This document shows positions 4,095-5,974 of a stretch of 5,974 bases of DNA, piece after piece. The notes below the pieces were generated by a model, which saw only the letters and a program-made list of their open reading frames with translations, searched no databases and had not been told where the DNA came from. Source of the DNA: an uncultured Clostridiaceae bacterium (GTDB lineage Bacteria > Bacillota > Clostridia > TANB77 > CAG-508); the NCBI GenBank assembly GCA_958417695.1, contig CATZDQ010000104.1, forward strand, positions 1-5,974. Reading direction: 5' to 3'. Made by a program: the position numbers and the translations under genes. Numbering within the stretch: position 1 is the first letter of the stretch; each line of letters begins with the position of its first letter.

Positions 4095-5974
4095 TTATCT
4101 TCTTGAAAATTTCTTTTCAATATCATTTTTAGTCATTTTAATGGCTGTTGGTCTTCCATGTGGACAAGTAAAGGGATTTGGTAAGACTAATAATTGGTCC
4201 ATTAAACTTTCTACTTCTTCTTTGGTTAATGCCATATTCGCCTTTACAGCGGCTTTACAAGCAACCGTTGCAATAAATTTTTCTTCAATTTCTTGTTTAG
4301 CGGTTCTAGCGACTGTATTAATCTCATCTAGGGTTTCTAAGAATAGTTCTCTGGTATCTAAGTCTATACAAATATTAGGTACCCCTGTTAATTTGATTGT
4401 GTTTTCTCCAAATTCTTCTAATGCAAATCCTGCTTTTTCAAACATTTCCATATTGTCTTTTGCAATATCCATTTCTTTGTGCGTTAATGTGATGATATCT
4501 GGTAATAACATTAATTGTGAATCTTTTTCAGTATTACTGTAATAATTTTTCTTTACCTTTTCATACATAATTCTTTCATGGGCTGCATGTTGGTCTATAA
4601 TATATAATTCTCTATCCATTTCAATAATAATATAAGTTGAAAAGGCTATTCCAATAAATTTATAAATTGGTCTTTCTGGTAAATTTGCAGTATCTTCAAA
4701 TACAGAGATGCTTTCTCCTTGTATAGGTGCTACTTCCTTTAATAAATAGCCTTCTGTATTTTCTTCTATCTTCTGTGTTACTTTCTTTCCAAAAATAGTA
4801 CTATACATTTGTTCAAAGTCTTTTGGTTCTTCTTTTGCCTCTACAATACTAGAAATATCTATTTTTTGTGTTTTTTCTTTTTCTAATATTTGTGAAATAT
4901 CGACAACCTGTGTTTCCCTATTTTCTAGTTTTTCCTCTTCTTCTTTCTTTACAGCTTGCGTATCCATAACAATGGTATTCTCTTTCCATTCATCTGGCTT
5001 TTTTATTTCCACCTCTGGCAAATTTTCTATACTATTTTCTATAATAGGTGGCATTTTGTTTTCTATATTTTCTTGCATATGGGATCTTTGTTCTTCTACT
5101 GAACGCTTCATATCCGCCATCTTTTGCATAATCATATCAAAGTTTGTATCCACTTTCCTTGGTTCTTCTGTTTTATCTTCTATTTTGCTTGGTTCTTCAT
5201 TACGATTCTGATATACTTGTGCAATAACATTGTCTTTTACTACTGGTTGTGACTCTTCTTTTCTATTTCTAAACCTTTGAAATAATCCCATAGTTGGTTC
5301 TATTGCTGGTACTTCTTCTACTTTCGTTTCAGGAAGAATCGTATCTTCTGCAATATACTCTTTTTCTGTCTGTGTAATTAAATCTCCCTTTAAAAGTGTT
5401 TCTTTAATCGCATGAAATACAGCTTTAAATACTTTGCTTTCTTCTTCAAATCGAACTTCTAGTTTGGCTGGATGTACATTCACATCTACTTTTTGTGGAT
5501 TTACTTGTAAGTTTAGCACCAAAAAGCCAAATTTACCGATAGTAATCATTCCTTTAAATCCTTGTTCGGCTGCACTTGTTAGTGTTTTGTCTTTAATATA
5601 TCGTTTATTCACAAAAAATAGTTGATTGGCCCTATTAGAACGAGAAATAGATGGCTTTCCAATCACACCATCTATTTGGATATCCTCATAGTGGTAGTGA
5701 ACATCTAAGATATTATCAGCTACTTCTTTTCCATAAATCTGATAAATAACTGCTTTTATATCTCCATTTCCTGGTGTTTGGATAACGGTTTTTCCTGCAC
5801 TAATTAGTTTAATCGCAATATGCGGATTAACTAACGCAATTCTAGTTACCACATCTTCTATATAACCTGCTTCTGTAAAATCTTTCTTCAAAAATTTATA
5901 ACGAACTGGTGTATTATAAAATAGATTTTCTACTGTAATGGTTGTTCCTTGTGGACAACCAGCTTCTTCTTTGG
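4095..5974 (-). CDS. mutL: DNA mismatch repair protein MutL (5' end outside window)
   Basis: Couples mismatch recognition by MutS to strand incision. The frame is open to the window edge; the first roughly 100-150 residues with the main GHKL ATPase motifs are missing. Visible from the edge: GCPQGTTITVENLFYNTPVRYKFL (5903-5972, shown here only as the family landmark GTT...LFYNTP), then FFVNKR and VDVNVHPAKLEVRF of the second N-terminal domain. A long acidic linker of about 215 residues follows. The C-terminal domain has the Mn/Zn endonuclease motif DQHAAHERIMYE (4560-4595), a likely beta-clamp-binding motif QLMLLP, ACKAAVKANM and CPHGRPT. All signatures of a nicking MutL, as in B. subtilis and unlike E. 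coli, are intact. A TTG at 5891 is internal (a Leu in the YKFLKKD motif), not the start. It heads the visible operon with the membrane protein, miaA and the adaptor gene. Confidence 0.97.
   Translation of the reverse strand, partial: KEEAGCPQGTTITVENLFYNTPVRYKFLKKDFTEAGYIEDVVTRIALVNPHIAIKLISAGKTVIQTPGNGDIKAVIYQIYGKEVADNILDVHYHYEDIQIDGVIGKPSISRSNRANQLFFVNKRYIKDKTLTSAAEQGFKGMITIGKFGFLVLNLQVNPQKVDVNVHPAKLEVRFEEESKVFKAVFHAIKETLLKGDLITQTEKEYIAEDTILPETKVEEVPAIEPTMGLFQRFRNRKEESQPVVKDNVIAQVYQNRNEEPSKIEDKTEEPRKVDTNFDMIMQKMADMKRSVEEQRSHMQENIENKMPPIIENSIENLPEVEIKKPDEWKENTIVMDTQAVKKEEEEKLENRETQVVDISQILEKEKTQKIDISSIVEAKEEPKDFEQMYSTIFGKKVTQKIEENTEGYLLKEVAPIQGESISVFEDTANLPERPIYKFIGIAFSTYIIIEMDRELYIIDQHAAHERIMYEKVKKNYYSNTEKDSQLMLLPDIITLTHKEMDIAKDNMEMFEKAGFALEEFGENTIKLTGVPNICIDLDTRELFLETLDEINTVARTAKQEIEEKFIATVACKAAVKANMALTKEEVESLMDQLLVLPNPFTCPHGRPTAIKMTKNDIEKKFSRR
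4830..4913 (-). repeat. Tandem 14-residue peptide repeat in the MutL linker
   Basis: Within the MutL linker two adjacent units read TQVVDISQILEKEK (4872-4913) and TQKIDISSIVEAKE (4830-4871). Seven of 14 positions are identical (T, Q, D, I, S, I, E) and two more are conservative. The codons differ at several third positions (CAG/CAA, TCA/TCT, GAA/GAG), so this is an old, protein-level duplication rather than a recent DNA one. A further TQKIEE occurs shortly downstream. The role is unknown; the pattern looks like a short linear motif held in a disordered linker. Confidence 0.55.

Noticed and set aside
5889..5891. TTG at 5891 as the start of mutL, giving a 598-residue protein
   Set aside because: The frame stays open to the window edge, and the codons upstream encode the conserved MutL stretch GTT...LFYNTPVRYKF. 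The TTG is the Leu in that motif, so the gene is 5'-partial, not started here.

Overview
The window is strongly AT-rich and every supported gene reads on the minus strand. SepF and DivIVA point to a Gram-positive cell plan, and MutL carries the endonuclease motif found outside the enteric bacteria. AGGAGG-type ribosome sites and a clostridial-style 'KGITLIVL' prepilin leader also fit. Together they suggest a low-GC Firmicute, most likely a member of the Clostridia; the species cannot be named from this sequence.

In transcription order (high to low coordinates) the layout is: mutL (5' end outside the window), a four-helix membrane protein of unknown function, miaA, a HlyD-type membrane-anchored adaptor-like protein, sepF, divIVA, a Rho-independent terminator, and the first 16 codons of a type IV pilin-like gene. 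The first four genes are packed with gaps of 14, 12 and 0 nt. Ribosome-binding sites overlap or precede the upstream stop codon, so they look like one operon: DNA mismatch repair, an unknown membrane protein, tRNA modification and an envelope protein. The adaptor-like gene starts with TTG directly after the miaA stop codon.

A 135-nt intergenic region (1174-1308) separates this block from sepF-divIVA. It holds a good sigma-A-type promoter for sepF and, upstream of it, three TAACA-containing direct repeats with an exact 11-bp period, a possible response-regulator operator. No terminator was seen there, so readthrough from the mutL block is possible. sepF and divIVA are 30 nt apart and form a compact division unit. 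The ylmE, ylmG and ylmH genes often found in this neighbourhood of Firmicutes are absent. The unit ends in a clear hairpin plus T-run (156-201), followed by a separate promoter (86-114) for the pilin-like gene.

No RNA gene, mobile element or CRISPR array was seen. No wholly new system is evident. The less ordinary points are the operator-like repeats, the pared-down division cluster with its HlyD-type neighbour, the unknown membrane protein with a Gln/Asn/Thr-rich tail, and a tandem peptide repeat in the MutL linker.
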